A DNA stretch of 52,686 nucleotides from Chryseobacterium flavum (GTDB taxonomy: Bacteria; Bacteroidota; Bacteroidia; Flavobacteriales; Weeksellaceae): the NCBI RefSeq assembly GCF_003385595.1, contig NZ_QNUE01000023.1, forward strand, positions 1 to 52,686, given 5' to 3'. Shown here piece by piece: positions 1-9,500 of the stretch. The notes beneath the pieces are model-generated. The model ran no database searches, had not been told where the DNA came from, and saw nothing but the letters and a program-made list of their open reading frames with translations. The stretch's first letter is position 1, and every line of letters begins with the position of its first letter. Made by a program: the position numbers and the translations under genes.

Positions 1-47
1 CAAATGCATAACCAGTCACAAATTAAAATGAAAACCTATAAAAACAA

Positions 48-79
48 AAACCAAAGTAATAGTAAAATTACTCTGGTTT
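48..79 (-). terminator. Hairpin terminator after dacB
   Basis: A 13-bp inverted repeat (48-60 against 67-79, one G-T wobble) lies about 60 bases beyond the dacB stop codon. Read on the minus strand, the stem is followed by a T-rich run, as in an intrinsic terminator. The rest of positions 1-140 shows nothing else. Confidence 0.6.
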
Positions 80-140
80 AATTATTTATTTTTGTACTTA
101 AATCTGTATCAGATTTTCAGGACTAGTCAAATAATCTTTT

Positions 141-1610
141 TTAAAGGTCTAATGCCGGTTCCAGAATCTTTTCCATTCTTTTCTTTACCATATCCACTGA
201 ACCTGCATAATTATTTACCATTAGGGAGAATACCAGGGTTTTTCCTGAATGAGTTTTCAGATATCCTGCCAGAGTCTTTACTTTATTTAAAGTTCCTGTT
301 TTAGCAAAAACCTGTCCGTTTCCTTCTCCCAGGAACATTCTTTTCAAAGTTCCTGATTGTCCTCCTACCGGCAGAGAAGTCAGATAAGATTTATAATATT
401 TTTCATCCATCAGTGACGTTAAAAACTTCACCTGAGAAATAGGGGTTACATTATTACTTCTTGATAATCCGCTCCCGTCCATATAGTTCAGACCTTCCAT
501 ATCAAATCCGGTTTCTCTCAAATGACCTGTTACTACCATTCTTCCCGATTCAGAAGTCTGATCACCCATTTTCTGGAACCCTACTGTCCTCAGCAGAGCT
601 TCTGCCAATGAATTATCACTATGTTGGTTTGTATAGTAAACAATATCACTTAAAGTTGGAGATTTATAAGCTGAAATCATCTTTCTGGTTTCCGGTGCTG
701 AATCCGTCATTTTCGGAGTTACTTTTCCGCTCACAGGAATTCCGCTTTTTACCAGGGTTGTTCTGAAAGAATTTGCCAGATAAGCAGGGGCATCAGGAAG
801 TTTTGTTGTCAGAGTTCCGTCTCCGTCGTATTTTTCAGCATATACCATTTGATTGGCATAAGGAGAAACGTAGAAAAATTTCTTCTCGGGAGAGAAGTTT
901 GCTTTTTTTACGATCAGCTTTTCATTGGCGGGGTTAATTCCGCGGGTGGTACCTACCGGTAAATAATAATTGTTGTTTTCTAGCCATACAACATTTTCCG
1001 GAAGCGTTGAAATATTGCCTTTGAAAAGCGCTGTCTGAATAATAATATCACCATTTACCTTTCGGATTCCTTCCCTGGAAAGACCACCTACGAAGTCTGA
1101 AATAATATCCCTGTAAGACCAGGCTCCTGCCTTGTTGGTTCCTAAAGAGGGATCACCACTTCCAATGATGTAAAGGTTTCCGTTTAACACCCCGTTTTCA
1201 TCCACAGTTCCCGAGTATTCCAGCTGGGTCATCCACCGATAATTCTCACCCAGCAGGTTTAAAGCTGTTTCTGTAGTTAACAGCTTTGTAGTGGAAGCCG
1301 GAACTAACGGAGTACTCTCATTATACGAAGAAATCACCTTCTTCGTTTTAGGATCATACACTACGAACCCCCAATTTGCATTTTTAAGCACGGGATCCGC
1401 CATCATTGTGTTTACATTAATGTCTACTAATTCTTTTGCTGACAAAACAGTCTTTTCCACCACCGAACTAACGGGAGAAGGCAGGTTTAAACTATTTTTC
1501 TGATTGTCGTAATTTTGAGAATAAAGGACAGTAGAAACGGTAGATTGAGCCAGGAAAAAACCAGAAGCCAATACCGCTGCGCTTGAAATATATTTTCTGA
1601 AATTTACCAT
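141..1610 (-). CDS. dacB: D-alanyl-D-alanine carboxypeptidase/endopeptidase (PBP4 family, peptidase S13)
   Basis: Penicillin-binding protein of the PBP4 class, expected in the periplasm, where this family trims or cleaves peptidoglycan peptide cross-links. All three active-site motifs are visible in the 489-aa product: SxxK as STTK at residues 106-109 (nucleophile S106), SxN as SDN at 331-333, and KTG at 437-439. A hydrophobic N-terminal segment (about residues 8-22) looks like a signal peptide. The length fits the family, including the inserted domain between the first two motifs. The gene stands alone, with a terminator hairpin at 48-79 and about 160 bases between its start and the priA stop. 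The specific role (carboxypeptidase or endopeptidase) cannot be told from sequence. Confidence 0.93.
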   Translation of the reverse strand: MVNFRKYISSAAVLASGFFLAQSTVSTVLYSQNYDNQKNSLNLPSPVSSVVEKTVLSAKELVDINVNTMMADPVLKNANWGFVVYDPKTKKVISSYNESTPLVPASTTKLLTTETALNLLGENYRWMTQLEYSGTVDENGVLNGNLYIIGSGDPSLGTNKAGAWSYRDIISDFVGGLSREGIRKVNGDIIIQTALFKGNISTLPENVVWLENNNYYLPVGTTRGINPANEKLIVKKANFSPEKKFFYVSPYANQMVYAEKYDGDGTLTTKLPDAPAYLANSFRTTLVKSGIPVSGKVTPKMTDSAPETRKMISAYKSPTLSDIVYYTNQHSDNSLAEALLRTVGFQKMGDQTSESGRMVVTGHLRETGFDMEGLNYMDGSGLSRSNNVTPISQVKFLTSLMDEKYYKSYLTSLPVGGQSGTLKRMFLGEGNGQVFAKTGTLNKVKTLAGYLKTHSGKTLVFSLMVNNYAGSVDMVKKRMEKILEPALDL

Positions 1611-1770
1611 CTATCTTCTTTTTGTTCTGTAGTTTGACCTTTAAAAAAATGACAGGTTAAATCATCTTATTCAAAACTCAAACACTTTATCAACGTCCAA
1701 AAGTAGAAATTATTGTCATACAACGGCTCACAGCTCCATTATAAAAGAGTGTAAATTTTGTTAAAAATTG

Positions 1771-4218
1771 TTAAAAATCAACAAAAACATCTTTTTTAAT
1801 ACTTTGATACGCAGTAATTTCATCAAATTCTTTCAAACTTATCAAAACAAGATTTTTGAACTTTTCGTAGTTTTTCCCCCGAGGTAACTTCAGTAAAATC
1901 TGGAACTGGTATAAGTTATTTAATCTTGCGATCTGAGCTCTTTCCGGCCCCAGAATACAATCTTCCGGAAGATACTTCCTTAAAATGGAGCCTAAAAACT
2001 GAGAGGCACGGTCTGCTTTATCTTCCCGCCTGTGTTTCAACTCGATCATGATTAGCTTGGTAAAAGGCGGATAATGAAATTTTTGCCGTTCCGTAAGAAT
2101 ATACTTATAGATTTTTGCAGGATTATTCATCTTGATCAGCTGAAATACGGAATGCTCCGGATTATAGGTCTGAATGAAAACTTTCCCTTTTCCGGAAACC
2201 CGTCCTGCCCTACCCGAAACCTGCGTGATCAGCTGATAAGCTCTTTCTTCCGCCCTGAAATCCTGAACATATAGAAGCGCATCAGCTTTTGGAATGGCAA
2301 CAAGTTCAATATGGTCAAAATCAAGCCCTTTCGAGATCATCTGGGTTCCCACCACGATATCGGTTTCTCCATCCTCAATTTTCTCATACAGCTTTTCATA
2401 TGCAAATTTCTTACGCATCGAATCCACATCCATCCGATCCACTTCATTTTCAGGGAATAATTTGGAAACTTCTTCATGAATCTGCTCCACTCCCACGCCT
2501 CTCTCATTCAGTTTTTCAGAATGACACTTCGGACATGTTTTCGGTTTTGATGCTCTCTGCCCACAGTAATGGCATTTCATCTCATTAGCTGCTTTATGAT
2601 ACGTCATTACCACATCACAATTCGAACAATAATTAACATAACCACAGCTTTCACATTCCACCACATTTGCGTAACCGCGACGGTTATGCAGCACAATAGC
2701 CTGTTTTTTTTCATCAAGGGTTTTCCTGATCTCATCAATCAGCCTTAAAGAAAAATTACCTGAAACTTTTTTAGATTCCTGAGCTTCTTTAAAATTAATC
2801 AGCTCATATTCCGGCAGATTTACATTCCCAAATCTCTCATCCAGAAAAACGTATTTCATTTTATCTTTTCTGGCGCTGTAATAGCTTTCAACGGAAGGGG
2901 TGGCAGAACCCAGGATAACTCCCGCCTGATAAAGCCTGCCCAAAACCAATGATGCATCTTTAGCATTAAAATAAGGAGATACTTCCCTTGGCCTGTAAGC
3001 AGAATCATGTTCTTCATCTACAACAATAAGACCCAGATTCTGATAAGGCAAAAACAATGCATTACGGGTTCCGATCAGAATACGGATGTCATTTTGCTTA
3101 ATTCTTCTCCACACTTCTACCCTTTCAAAATCAGTAAGTTTCTGATGGTAAAAACCTAATTGTCTTCCATATTTTTTTTCTAACCGCTGAGTAATCTGTT
3201 TGGTAAGGGAAATCTCAGGAAGCAAAAACAGTACATTCTTTCCTTCCTTTACACATTCTTCAATCTTCTCCAGGTAAATATGGGTTTTCCCTGATGAAGT
3301 AACACCATGAAGCAAAACATTTTTTCTTTCTTCAAAAGCTTCATCTATTTCAGATTTTGCCGCTTTTTGCTGAACAGAAAGTTCTTCAAGCTCTTCTATT
3401 TCCCCTTCATAACTTTCGATCCTGTCCTTCTGCATATAATATTCTTCAACAAGGCTTTTATCAGACAAGGCTTTTAAGTGGGAACTTCCGAAATAACCAT
3501 CTTCAAATAAATCAGATTTTTTAATATGCAGATCCGGATTTTCTGTCTGTTTTTCCAAAATAAAGAGAAACAGTTCTTTTTGTTTCGGAGCTTTATTCAG
3601 TTTTAAAAGAATCTCTGTGAGGTTCTGATTATTCAGTACCTCTTGTTGTATACGCACATATGCAACTTCCTTAGCCTTATATTTTTCAGCGATTTTCTCA
3701 TCAATTTCTATATACTGTAAATCAATAAGTGAATTAATCGTTCTGATGATATCTTTTTTAGGAATAAATGCTTCAATATCGGTCAGGTTAATAAGCTGCC
3801 TTACTTCCAATGCCTGAATAAGGTACATTTCATTAACATCCAGATTTTCAAAATTAACTACTGCCCCTGGTTTTAACTTCAGATAGGTTTCACTTTCAAG
3901 CTTTAAGGAAGAAGGAAAAGCAAATCTGTAAATTTCACCCAGACTACACAGATAATACTCTGAAAGCCAGGTCCAGAAACGGATCTGTTCTTCAGGAAGT
4001 ATAGGCTTCTCATCCAGAATATTGATCACTTCTTTTGCAACAAAATTTTCAGGTGCAATATCATGAAGTTCAAAAACAATTCCCGTATAAATCTTCTTTC
4101 CGCCAAAAGGAACAAGAACACGCATTCCTAACCGGATTTCAGACATCAGTTCTTCCGGAACCTTATAGGTAAAGGATCCTTTTAAATTCAACGGTAAAAC
4201 AATTTGAGCGTATTGCAA
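1771..4218 (-). CDS. priA: Primosomal protein N' (PriA replication-restart helicase)
   Basis: A superfamily 2 3'-5' DNA helicase that reloads the replicative helicase at stalled forks. In the 815-aa product, residues 1-100 form the PriA 3'-DNA-binding domain. Walker A is GVTSSGKT at 305-312 and Walker B is DEEH at 401-404. A cysteine-rich zinc-binding region follows at about 524-560 (CESCGY, CSNCD, CHYCGQ, CPKCH), inserted in the helicase core as is typical of PriA. The motif-VI-like region (QVSGRAGR) and a C-terminal PriA domain follow. The length is slightly above that of the E. coli enzyme. It is monocistronic, as far as its spacing shows. The call is secure. Confidence 0.97.
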   Translation of the reverse strand: MQYAQIVLPLNLKGSFTYKVPEELMSEIRLGMRVLVPFGGKKIYTGIVFELHDIAPENFVAKEVINILDEKPILPEEQIRFWTWLSEYYLCSLGEIYRFAFPSSLKLESETYLKLKPGAVVNFENLDVNEMYLIQALEVRQLINLTDIEAFIPKKDIIRTINSLIDLQYIEIDEKIAEKYKAKEVAYVRIQQEVLNNQNLTEILLKLNKAPKQKELFLFILEKQTENPDLHIKKSDLFEDGYFGSSHLKALSDKSLVEEYYMQKDRIESYEGEIEELEELSVQQKAAKSEIDEAFEERKNVLLHGVTSSGKTHIYLEKIEECVKEGKNVLFLLPEISLTKQITQRLEKKYGRQLGFYHQKLTDFERVEVWRRIKQNDIRILIGTRNALFLPYQNLGLIVVDEEHDSAYRPREVSPYFNAKDASLVLGRLYQAGVILGSATPSVESYYSARKDKMKYVFLDERFGNVNLPEYELINFKEAQESKKVSGNFSLRLIDEIRKTLDEKKQAIVLHNRRGYANVVECESCGYVNYCSNCDVVMTYHKAANEMKCHYCGQRASKPKTCPKCHSEKLNERGVGVEQIHEEVSKLFPENEVDRMDVDSMRKKFAYEKLYEKIEDGETDIVVGTQMISKGLDFDHIELVAIPKADALLYVQDFRAEERAYQLITQVSGRAGRVSGKGKVFIQTYNPEHSVFQLIKMNNPAKIYKYILTERQKFHYPPFTKLIMIELKHRREDKADRASQFLGSILRKYLPEDCILGPERAQIARLNNLYQFQILLKLPRGKNYEKFKNLVLISLKEFDEITAYQSIKKDVFVDF

Positions 4219-4459
4219 GGGAATTATTTAAAGTGTAAAATTAGATTTTTCTTTAGAAAACTGCAACTTTGTGAAGATTCTTTTGTTCTGCTCAAAACAT
4301 CAGTTAAACTTCCCGGACAAACCACAAAAGTCTAATTATTTTAGATAATAAGCTTCATATGAAAAAGTACAAATAAGTTTAAATCTGAAAATTTTCATTT
4401 TAAATCTAAGTAAATGTATATGATCAGAATTTTAATCTTTAACTTTTGCGACTCTACAA

Positions 4460-5368
4460 TTAAAAAAGAAGTTCCGTAATCTGATACCAGAATGCAGAGG
4501 TAAAAAATCCTACAATAATACTGACTCCGATGATCAGGTTTGTAAGCTTGGTATTCAGCCTGAATTGCTCTGCAATAATGCTTGACGTAACAAGTGTAGG
4601 CATAGCTGCTTCAAATACTGTAATTTTTGCTATATTCCCCTTTATTCCTAATAATAAAGCCATTCCTAGAACAATTGCCGGTGCCAGAATAAGCTTATAA
4701 AGCATAGACATGGACATCTGTGGGATCAGTTTTTTCCAGCCGTTAAATTTCAACTGCAATCCTACTGAAAACAAGGCTAGTGGGCTTACCGTTGCTGCCA
4801 GTTTATCGAAAAACGGCTCTGCAAAAGTAAAATCAATAAACTGCGACAAAACCAGGGCAGAAATACAGCCTATTAATGGAGGAAATGTGATTAATCTTTT
4901 TAAAATAAACTGAGCACTTACCTTTCCGGATTTACTTCCTCCCTTTACTGCAGCAATAATTCCCAGTGTAGAAAGGGCAAAGAACATAGTCTGGTCACAG
5001 ATAATCGCGATACTCAGAAGGCCTTCCCCATAAAAAGCACTGATCAATGGAAATCCTATAAAGGAAGTATTGCTATAACCACTTGCCAGTTCCAAAGTAC
5101 TTCTGGAGCGCCTTGAATACCCTCTGCTTCTGCTGTAAAACATCATAAAGAAAAAGCAAAATACAGCAATTAAAAATGTGGCTGCTATCGGAAACAGCAT
5201 CTCTGTTGTCCATTTTACTTTAGGCAGATATTTAAATGAAACTGCCGGAAGAGCAAGATAAAGAATCCAGGTATTGATACCCTTGTGGGCATCTGGGTGG
5301 ATAGATTTTGTTGCTTTGAATATCATTCCTGCAATAATGCACACTGCAATCAGAACAAAATTTACCAT
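4460..5368 (-). CDS. AEC-family (auxin efflux carrier-like) membrane transporter
   Basis: Integral membrane permease of 302 aa with about ten hydrophobic segments in two halves, the usual size and layout of bacterial AEC transporters. The segment around residues 98-110 (YSNTSFIGFPLI) matches the conserved N-terminal-half motif of the family, in which an Asn in a broken helix lies near the substrate path. The C-terminal half repeats the pattern (EAAMPTLVTSSIIAEQ). Members export or import small organic acids, but the substrate cannot be read from the sequence. It is transcribed alone. A 15-bp-stem hairpin lies between it and the upstream mannosidase gene. Confidence 0.85.
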   Translation of the reverse strand: MVNFVLIAVCIIAGMIFKATKSIHPDAHKGINTWILYLALPAVSFKYLPKVKWTTEMLFPIAATFLIAVFCFFFMMFYSRSRGYSRRSRSTLELASGYSNTSFIGFPLISAFYGEGLLSIAIICDQTMFFALSTLGIIAAVKGGSKSGKVSAQFILKRLITFPPLIGCISALVLSQFIDFTFAEPFFDKLAATVSPLALFSVGLQLKFNGWKKLIPQMSMSMLYKLILAPAIVLGMALLLGIKGNIAKITVFEAAMPTLVTSSIIAEQFRLNTKLTNLIIGVSIIVGFFTSAFWYQITELLF

Positions 5369-5531
5369 AACTGTAATTAAATATATGGCAAATTTACGGT
5401 TGATTTTTGAGTTGGAAAGGTAAATTTTATATTTTTTTTGTAGAATTTCTAATAAAAACTAATATTGAGAATAACACTTTTTATTCTTCATCTTTAAACT
5501 TATTAAACCTTTCATTATCTCCAGAAACCCT

Positions 5532-5570
5532 ATAAACCATGTCAAGTTTTTGACCCTTGACATGGTTTAT
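5532..5570 (-). terminator. Strong hairpin after the GH2 gene
   Basis: A perfect 15-bp inverted repeat (5532-5546 against 5556-5570) with a 9-base loop lies about 40 bases beyond the mannosidase stop. No clean T-run follows on the minus strand, so it could be a terminator, an mRNA-stabilising structure or an operator for the AEC transporter gene that starts at 5368. Confidence 0.45.
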
Positions 5571-5607
5571 AATTTTAGCTCCTTAAAAAATATTTTCAAG
5601 ATATATT

Positions 5608-8076
5608 TTAATCTTTCATCACATTCCACAGACTCATCACCTCAACATTTTCTAAAGGCTTCGAAATAACAATTCTTTTTGAAGCTCCGGGAAGCAAGTC
5701 AAAGAAATTATCACTAAAGTGAGTATCTCCCATCAAATAAATATCTTTTGCCAGGATATCTGTCGATATTTCAATTTCTGTGGCTGATATTCTTTTGATT
5801 CTTATTTCAGGTTTTGAAAGTTTTATATCCTTAGGTTTGTTAAAGAAAAACAGCTTTTCAAATGTTACATCTTTTTCAGAGCTGATCTTTAAAACAGCTT
5901 TGGATAGGTCAAACCGGGCTAATTCTGTTTTACTGATGCTCCGGATTTTCTTGCTGAAATCAGCATTGAGAAGATCTGACTGCTCAGCTTTCCAAAGTAT
6001 TTTTCCCGTGAAATCTATCAATTCAAATTTTGTTTCAGATTTTAATTCATTGGTTAAATCACTTACCAGATAAACATCATAGTTTTTATCATTCTCCAAG
6101 ACTGATACCAGTACCGGCTCAAAACTCCTTTTTGCCTGATAATGGAAGGCTTTCCAGTTGCCAAGATAATCAATGGAAGACCATGAAACTACAGGCCAGC
6201 AATCATTGAGCTGCCAATATAAGGTTCCCATATTATAAGGCTTTGCCCGGCGGTGAGCTTCAATGGCAATCTGCATTCCTCTCGCCTGGAGCAATTGTGA
6301 CATATAATTATACTGTACAAAATCTGCAGGAATTCTATAATCACGCTTTAAATATTCATTAATGATATCCCAGCCACGTGCATGTTTTTCATGAACTTTA
6401 ATGACCGGATTCTGAAGGGTTAAATCCGGAGTTCCGGAAAACATTGATTTTGTGGTTTCAAGAGTTGGCATCCCCTGGAAACCATATTCAGACATAAAAC
6501 GGCCTACTTTTTCATTATAAATCTCAAATGGCTGCTCCCCCCACCAAACTCCCCAATAGTGGGAATCACCTTCTGTAAGACTTTCTTTATGCCCCCAGCC
6601 AATGGACGGTGAACTTGGCCAGTAGATATTTTTATCTGGGGTAAGGTTTTCTTTTAATGCATCCGGAATTACATCATGAAACAATTTTTTATAGTCTTTC
6701 CAAACCTGCAACGAGTCATTTTCTGAGTATTTGAACTGTTTCTGATATCCCCAGTTGACAATGGCTTCATCTATTTCATTATTCCCACACCACAATGCTA
6801 TTGACGGATGGTTCTGAAGTCTGTTAACCTGATCCCTTACTTCTTCTTTTACATTGTTCAAAAATGTCTCATCTGCCGGGTAAAAACTTCCTGCAAACAT
6901 AAAATCCTGCCAGACTAAAATGCCGTTTTCATCACATGCTTTATAAAATTCATCATCCTCATAAATTCCTCCTCCCCAGATACGGATCATGTTCATATTG
7001 GCTTCCCGGGAATCTTTGATCAGTTTATGGTATTTTTCTTTGGTAATTCTTGGAGAAAAACTGTCTGCCGGAATCCAGTTGGTTCCTTTGATATACAAAG
7101 GCCTGCCATTCACTTTAAAATAAAACGATTTTCCTTTTTCATCTTTCTCCTGAATAAGTTCAACCGTCCTTAAGCCAATTTTTGCTGTTTCTTCAGAAAT
7201 AAGCTTTGAATCTTTCTGTAATGCTATTTTCAGAGTATATAAATGAGGATCTCCCCATCCATTTGGCTGCCAGAGTTTCGGATTCCTGATATTGAAAGGA
7301 ATATTGACCTGGTTTTGTCCTCTTTTTAAATGAACAGCTTCAGTTTTCCCATTAGCACTGATTGCATATTCTCCTTCTTTGTCTGCAAAAATTGAAGCAT
7401 GAATATATAAATCAGCCTTCTTATCGGATATATTTCTCTGCTCTACCTTTATATTTTCAATTTTAGCTGTATTCCAAAATATCAGTTTCACCTCTTTCCA
7501 GATCCCGGCAGTGACCAGTCTTGGCCCCCAGTCCCATCCAAATTGATACTGAGCCTTCCGGACAAAGCTTCGTGGAGATTCCGGCACCGTGAACGGAACT
7601 TTTTTTGCCAGCTCTTTCCCGGTATTAACGGCAGATTTAAATTTTATCTGTACTGTGTTTTTACCGGCTTTAAGATATTGCTTTACCTGAAACGGCCATT
7701 TTCTGAACATGTTATCTGTTTTGCCCAGAAGCTGACCATTAAGATAGATCTCTGAAAAGGTATCCAGCCCGTTAAATATCAACTCGGCATTTTGGAATTC
7801 AATTTCCTTTGATGAAACAGTAAAACTCATCTGATAATCCCAGTCTGTATTTTCTACCCACTGTACCTTTTTTTCATTTTCATCCCTGAACGGGTCCGGA
7901 ATAACTTTATTATTCATCAGATCCAGATGAACCGTTCCCGGTATTTTCGCAGGAAACCAGGTCTTATCTTCTGAGTTTCTAAACTGCCACTTCTCTGAAG
8001 ATAAATCTCTCTCTGAAGATTGTGCAAAAATCATATTCTGAATGAAAAGGAAAGCAAAAAAAATGGTTTTATTCAT
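5608..8076 (-). CDS. Glycoside hydrolase family 2 beta-mannosidase
   Basis: Exo-acting beta-mannosidase expected to remove the beta-1,4-linked mannose of the N-glycan core or of mannan oligosaccharides. The 822-aa product starts with a signal peptide (MNKTIFFAFL, hydrophobic to about residue 18, ending FAQ). The GH2 sugar-binding, Ig-like and TIM-barrel domains follow in order. The acid/base is E434 in GNNE (431-434) and the nucleophile is E530 in SEYGFQG. WGGG at 367-370 matches GH2 mannosidases rather than galactosidases. It lies downstream of cutC, a lipoprotein and glycosylasparaginase on the same strand; the 119-base gap before it holds an inverted-repeat element. The beta-mannosidase subfamily call is inference from these motifs and the length. 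Confidence 0.9.
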   Translation of the reverse strand: MNKTIFFAFLFIQNMIFAQSSERDLSSEKWQFRNSEDKTWFPAKIPGTVHLDLMNNKVIPDPFRDENEKKVQWVENTDWDYQMSFTVSSKEIEFQNAELIFNGLDTFSEIYLNGQLLGKTDNMFRKWPFQVKQYLKAGKNTVQIKFKSAVNTGKELAKKVPFTVPESPRSFVRKAQYQFGWDWGPRLVTAGIWKEVKLIFWNTAKIENIKVEQRNISDKKADLYIHASIFADKEGEYAISANGKTEAVHLKRGQNQVNIPFNIRNPKLWQPNGWGDPHLYTLKIALQKDSKLISEETAKIGLRTVELIQEKDEKGKSFYFKVNGRPLYIKGTNWIPADSFSPRITKEKYHKLIKDSREANMNMIRIWGGGIYEDDEFYKACDENGILVWQDFMFAGSFYPADETFLNNVKEEVRDQVNRLQNHPSIALWCGNNEIDEAIVNWGYQKQFKYSENDSLQVWKDYKKLFHDVIPDALKENLTPDKNIYWPSSPSIGWGHKESLTEGDSHYWGVWWGEQPFEIYNEKVGRFMSEYGFQGMPTLETTKSMFSGTPDLTLQNPVIKVHEKHARGWDIINEYLKRDYRIPADFVQYNYMSQLLQARGMQIAIEAHRRAKPYNMGTLYWQLNDCWPVVSWSSIDYLGNWKAFHYQAKRSFEPVLVSVLENDKNYDVYLVSDLTNELKSETKFELIDFTGKILWKAEQSDLLNADFSKKIRSISKTELARFDLSKAVLKISSEKDVTFEKLFFFNKPKDIKLSKPEIRIKRISATEIEISTDILAKDIYLMGDTHFSDNFFDLLPGASKRIVISKPLENVEVMSLWNVMKD

Positions 8077-8112
8077 TAATAAGTTTGTTTTGTATCGTTA
8101 CCATGCCAGTGA

Positions 8113-8179
8113 TTTGTCATTCCGGGGGACGAAGGAATCTCTACTATAAAATTTATTCCGCTGCACTTGGAATGACAAA
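8113..8179. repeat. Small inverted-repeat element between cutC and the mannosidase gene
   Basis: An 11-bp perfect terminal inverted repeat (TTTGTCATTCC at 8113-8123, GGAATGACAAA at 8169-8179) bounds a 67-bp segment. It has the look of a dispersed palindromic or MITE-like repeat rather than a terminator, since no T-run follows. The gap holds nothing else. Confidence 0.5.
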
Positions 8180-8195
8180 CTGAGTGCATATCATA

Positions 8196-8858
8196 CTACT
8201 TACTCTTAAGGGCAACTACCTCATCTGGATTCGCAAACGCTCCTCCATCAGTAATCGCAGAAGAATGGAAGTAACCAGCTTGGGTTACCGATCTTATCTC
8301 TTCAATGTTAGATGAGCGGAGCCCCCCTCCTACAAGTATTTCTATTCTTCCACCGGAAAGTTCGACCAACTTTTTCAGATTTTCTTTTCCTTCAGATACA
8401 TTGGGTTTCTGACCGGAAGTCAGAATTGTTCTGAAGCCGCAGTCAATTACTTTTTCCAAAGATTCTTCCAACCCTCTGGCCCTGTCAAAAGCACGGTGAA
8501 AGGTACAGAAAAGTGGTGATGCCAGTTCTACCAGAGCCTTATTTTGTTCTACATTTACCTCATCATTCTCGTCCAGGATTCCAAAAACAAAGCCATCAAC
8601 GTTCAAAGATTTTAAACGGATCAAATCCTCTTTCATTTGTTCAAATTCTGTCTCCGAATAGGTAAAATCTCCACCTCTGGGGCGGATCATTACAAAAAGC
8701 GGAATGTTTATTTTTTCTCTGAGCTGACGGGTAACTTCAAAACCCGGAGTAGTGCCCCCTTCACTTAACCCATCACATAATTCTATTCTGTCTGCTCCGT
8801 TTTCAAATGCAATTATTGCTGATTCCGGATTAAAACAAGCTATTTCTATTTTTGACAT
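8196..8858 (-). CDS. cutC: CutC family TIM-barrel protein (copper homeostasis protein CutC)
   Basis: About 220 aa with the CutC signature: N-terminal IEIACFNPESA, then NGADRIELCDGLSEGGTTPG, the MIRPRGGDF strand, FHRAFDR, ILTSGQKP and a C-terminal phosphate-loop-like VGGGLRSSNI. A longer reading frame exists upstream (to 8927), but it would run through the end of the preceding lipoprotein gene. The ATG at 8858 begins the conserved MSKIEIACF and leaves a 16-base gap, so it is preferred. CutC is annotated for copper tolerance, but that role is poorly supported across the family. Its place between glycosylasparaginase and beta-mannosidase suggests a part in glycan or sugar catabolism (inference). 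Confidence 0.92.
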   Translation of the reverse strand: MSKIEIACFNPESAIIAFENGADRIELCDGLSEGGTTPGFEVTRQLREKINIPLFVMIRPRGGDFTYSETEFEQMKEDLIRLKSLNVDGFVFGILDENDEVNVEQNKALVELASPLFCTFHRAFDRARGLEESLEKVIDCGFRTILTSGQKPNVSEGKENLKKLVELSGGRIEILVGGGLRSSNIEEIRSVTQAGYFHSSAITDGGAFANPDEVVALKSK

Positions 8859-8874
8859 TTTTATATTTGTATAC

Positions 8875-9435
8875 TTAATTAAATACAGGTACTTCCTGTT
8901 GCACATCAGCAATAAGGAAGGAACCATTATCTTTGATTACATTGACTTTGATTGGATATTCAGCTTTGAGCTTTTTATCAGAAAGGATTACATCAAATAA
9001 AAAGTCATTCTCACCTGCTGTAAGTACCTTACAACTTGAAACCTTGATTTCATCCCAGTCCTGGCCACTTATCAGAAATCCTACCCCAATTCCTGCTTTC
9101 TGAACATCAAATTTCTTTCTCCATTTCTCCTGAAATTCTTTTTCCGTAAGGCTTCCATCTACTTCCATATCTACGTTCATAGCATCGCTCTTATAATCAA
9201 AATAGTCTTTTGTTGTTATCTTCTCCATGCTCTTTTCTGCACTTCCCAGATCTGTTTTAAAATAATCTTCAATGCTTTTTTCAAGCCATTTTTTCGCATT
9301 TTCCACTTCATCAGATTCGTTATTTAAAACTATTTTCTCTTTAATCTGTTGTGGTTCCGCAATATTTTTCACCTCCTTCTTTTCTTCCCTGCATGCGATA
9401 ATCAGAAATAAGGAAACGATAATCGTTCTTTTCAT
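8875..9435 (-). CDS. Small putative lipoprotein, function unknown
   Basis: A 186-aa product with an N-terminal signal ending in a lipobox-like IIAC (Cys15), so probably membrane-anchored in the envelope. After a charged linker the chain looks like a compact alpha/beta domain with a C-terminal strand-rich half. I recognise no family. It lies 65 bases downstream of the glycosylasparaginase stop and 16 bases upstream of cutC, so it is probably co-transcribed with the presumed N-glycan genes. No catalytic motif is evident. Confidence 0.75.
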   Translation of the reverse strand: MKRTIIVSLFLIIACREEKKEVKNIAEPQQIKEKIVLNNESDEVENAKKWLEKSIEDYFKTDLGSAEKSMEKITTKDYFDYKSDAMNVDMEVDGSLTEKEFQEKWRKKFDVQKAGIGVGFLISGQDWDEIKVSSCKVLTAGENDFLFDVILSDKKLKAEYPIKVNVIKDNGSFLIADVQQEVPVFN

Positions 9436-9500
9436 ATCTTGCTTGATCTGGATTTTTTGGCTAAAGCCGTTTTATTAAGTTTCAATTTGTGTATTACAAT

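Noticed and set aside
1698..1705. CAAAAGTA as a possible -7 element for dacB
   Set aside because: Reverse TACTTTTG fits TAnnTTTG, but no TTTG is found at the expected upstream distance; too weak to list.
8859..8927. N-terminal extension of CutC (MVPSLLLMCN...)
   Set aside because: It overlaps the end of the lipoprotein gene and has no CutC similarity; the ATG at 8858 gives the family start.
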